Shown here: positions 20,944-21,895 of the stretch, in pieces | How positions within the stretch are numbered: position 1 is the stretch's first letter | How the letters are laid out: every line of letters begins with the position of its first letter | NCBI GenBank assembly: GCA_036897625.1 | Contig: JAYMTA010001083.1 | Location: forward strand, 1 to 21,895 | Direction: 5' to 3' | DNA from: Pelargonium cotyledonis | Lineage: Eukaryota > Streptophyta > Magnoliopsida > Geraniales > Geraniaceae | Length of the DNA stretch: 21,895 nucleotides | Program-made: the position numbers and the translations under genes | Notes under the pieces: generated by a model | What the model saw: the letters and a program-made list of their open reading frames with translations, nothing else | The model's database searches: none | Told to the model about the DNA's origin: nothing

Positions 20944-21692
20944 TTTCAACTTCATTTTTGTTTTGCGATTTTATTGGAAACTTTCTAAATCTTTACCTTA
21001 AGCCATGGATTACTACAAGTCATGGATTGTTTTGAGAATATTGGAGTCGATTTTAAGGTTTTGAAATGTTACATGCTTCATGTCTGTTTTCTCATTCTCA
21101 ATATGTCCATGTCATGACTCTCATTTTGCATTTCAAAGGTATATTCAACCATATGTAAATTTTGGATTTCATCCAAATGTAAATAAATGTTCACGTAGAC
21201 AACTCGAATTGTGGAGCATTTGATCAGATTGAACCGAAGACAAATCTAGAAGCTTAAAACTCGAAAAACAAATGGTGGATGGATTAGCATCAATAAGACA
21301 ATAACAATACTTTCCCTAAGTTAAGAGATGAAGACCTGCAATTCCTGCTCCGATTGGGGACGAGAACGGGCGGGGATGGTCCCGCCCCCAGTTTTGTTAG
21401 TTTGCATTGTGAACTTGCATACCTTTTATCTGAAAAAGCACATGCATGACTCAATTCAATAATTCACTACATAGTCCACACCTCTAAAATGTCTCTATAT
21501 ATATACCTCTCCAACTTGTGTGCTCTGCTGTGCAATGGAAACAAGTATTAAAGAGGTGTACATCCATGCTCTTTAGGATGGTTCGTACGGGTTTGTGAAA
21601 ATAGATTTTATTTAATATTAGTGATTCTTTTTGATGCTATCCAAAAAATCATAAGTCTAACAACGACTCACAAAGTGCCACGTGGTAGGACC
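20944..21692. other. 3' flank of F-box copy 2 and intergenic sequence
   Basis: No coding frame with a recognisable domain. A C/G-rich word cluster near 21358-21391 (CGGGCGGGG...CCCGCCCCC) and a TATATATATA run near 21498 are visible. The latter could be a TATA box for a gene beyond the right edge, but nothing confirms it. Confidence 0.4.
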
Positions 21693-21816
21693 TTCAACAA
21701 GCTAGACCTTCAGCAAGCTGAACCTCCAGCGAGCTACCTCCAGTGAGCTACCTCCATCGAGCTAGAACTCCAGCAAGCTAAACCTCCAGTAAGCTAGACC
21801 TCCAGCAAGCTAGACT
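21693..21816 (+). repeat. 16/14-bp minisatellite, eight units
   Basis: Eight units of consensus TCCAGCAAGCTAGACC follow each other: 21693-21708, 21709-21724, 21725-21738, 21739-21752, 21753-21768, 21769-21784, 21785-21800 and 21801-21816. Two units (3 and 4) are 14 bp because GA or AA is missing from the AGCTAGACC part. The core AGCT is in every unit. No function is evident. Confidence 0.9.
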
Positions 21817-21895
21817 TTCCAAATCTAGCGTACAATGGAATTCCAATAAATTTCACTAAGTATGGAAAACGGCTCTACAAGGCCGTGTCGCTCCC

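Overview
The window looks like plant nuclear DNA, most likely from a eudicot. The evidence is AT-rich intergenic sequence, GT-AG introns in plant-type genes, a CYP79-family cytochrome P450, F-box/LRR/FBD genes, and many small plant-type transposons (CACTA-like, Mutator-like, LINE). I cannot name the species. All recognised genes lie on the + strand.

Layout. 1-1730 is intergenic and holds a 298-bp non-autonomous CACTA-like element at 630-927 with a perfect 3-bp target duplication. 1735-4158 is the only fully intact gene I find: a four-exon UMP1/POMP proteasome maturation factor (141 aa) behind a promoter with site II (TGGGCC) elements. A short Stowaway-like hairpin sits in its third intron. 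4506-4850 is a small Mutator-like element with a perfect 9-bp target duplication. 4860-8715 is repeat-rich intergenic DNA with a possible hAT-like element. 8717-9926 is the decayed 3' end of a LINE (zinc-binding RT tail plus RNase H). 9991-10979 is a Mutator-like element with ~85-bp inverted ends around an unusually GC-rich core. 12058-13196 is a second element with very long inverted ends made of short repeated units.

13610-15365 is a nearly full-length CYP79 P450 pseudogene. The family makes aldoximes from amino acids. This copy has an intact intron and recognisable motifs but carries three frameshifts and two in-frame stops. 15640-16590 is a further probable transposon with an internal hairpin. 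17194-20943 is a tandem pair of F-box/LRR/FBD genes that also share upstream leader sequence. Copy 1 has ATA where copy 2 has its start ATG, and a Trp-to-TAG stop that also creates a possible in-frame splice acceptor. Copy 2 keeps its start and F-box but has lost about 53 codons and carries a frameshift in the FBD exon. A four-copy 43-bp tandem array follows copy 1, and a 16/14-bp minisatellite lies near the right edge.

Overall this is one conserved housekeeping gene beside a decaying stretch of fast-evolving families (CYP79, F-box/FBD) and transposons. I see no CRISPR, operon, tRNA or rRNA, and nothing I can defend as an entirely new system. The points most worth checking are the lesion pattern in the FBD pair, the possible splice rescue in copy 1, the CYP79 pseudogene, and the two larger inverted-repeat elements.
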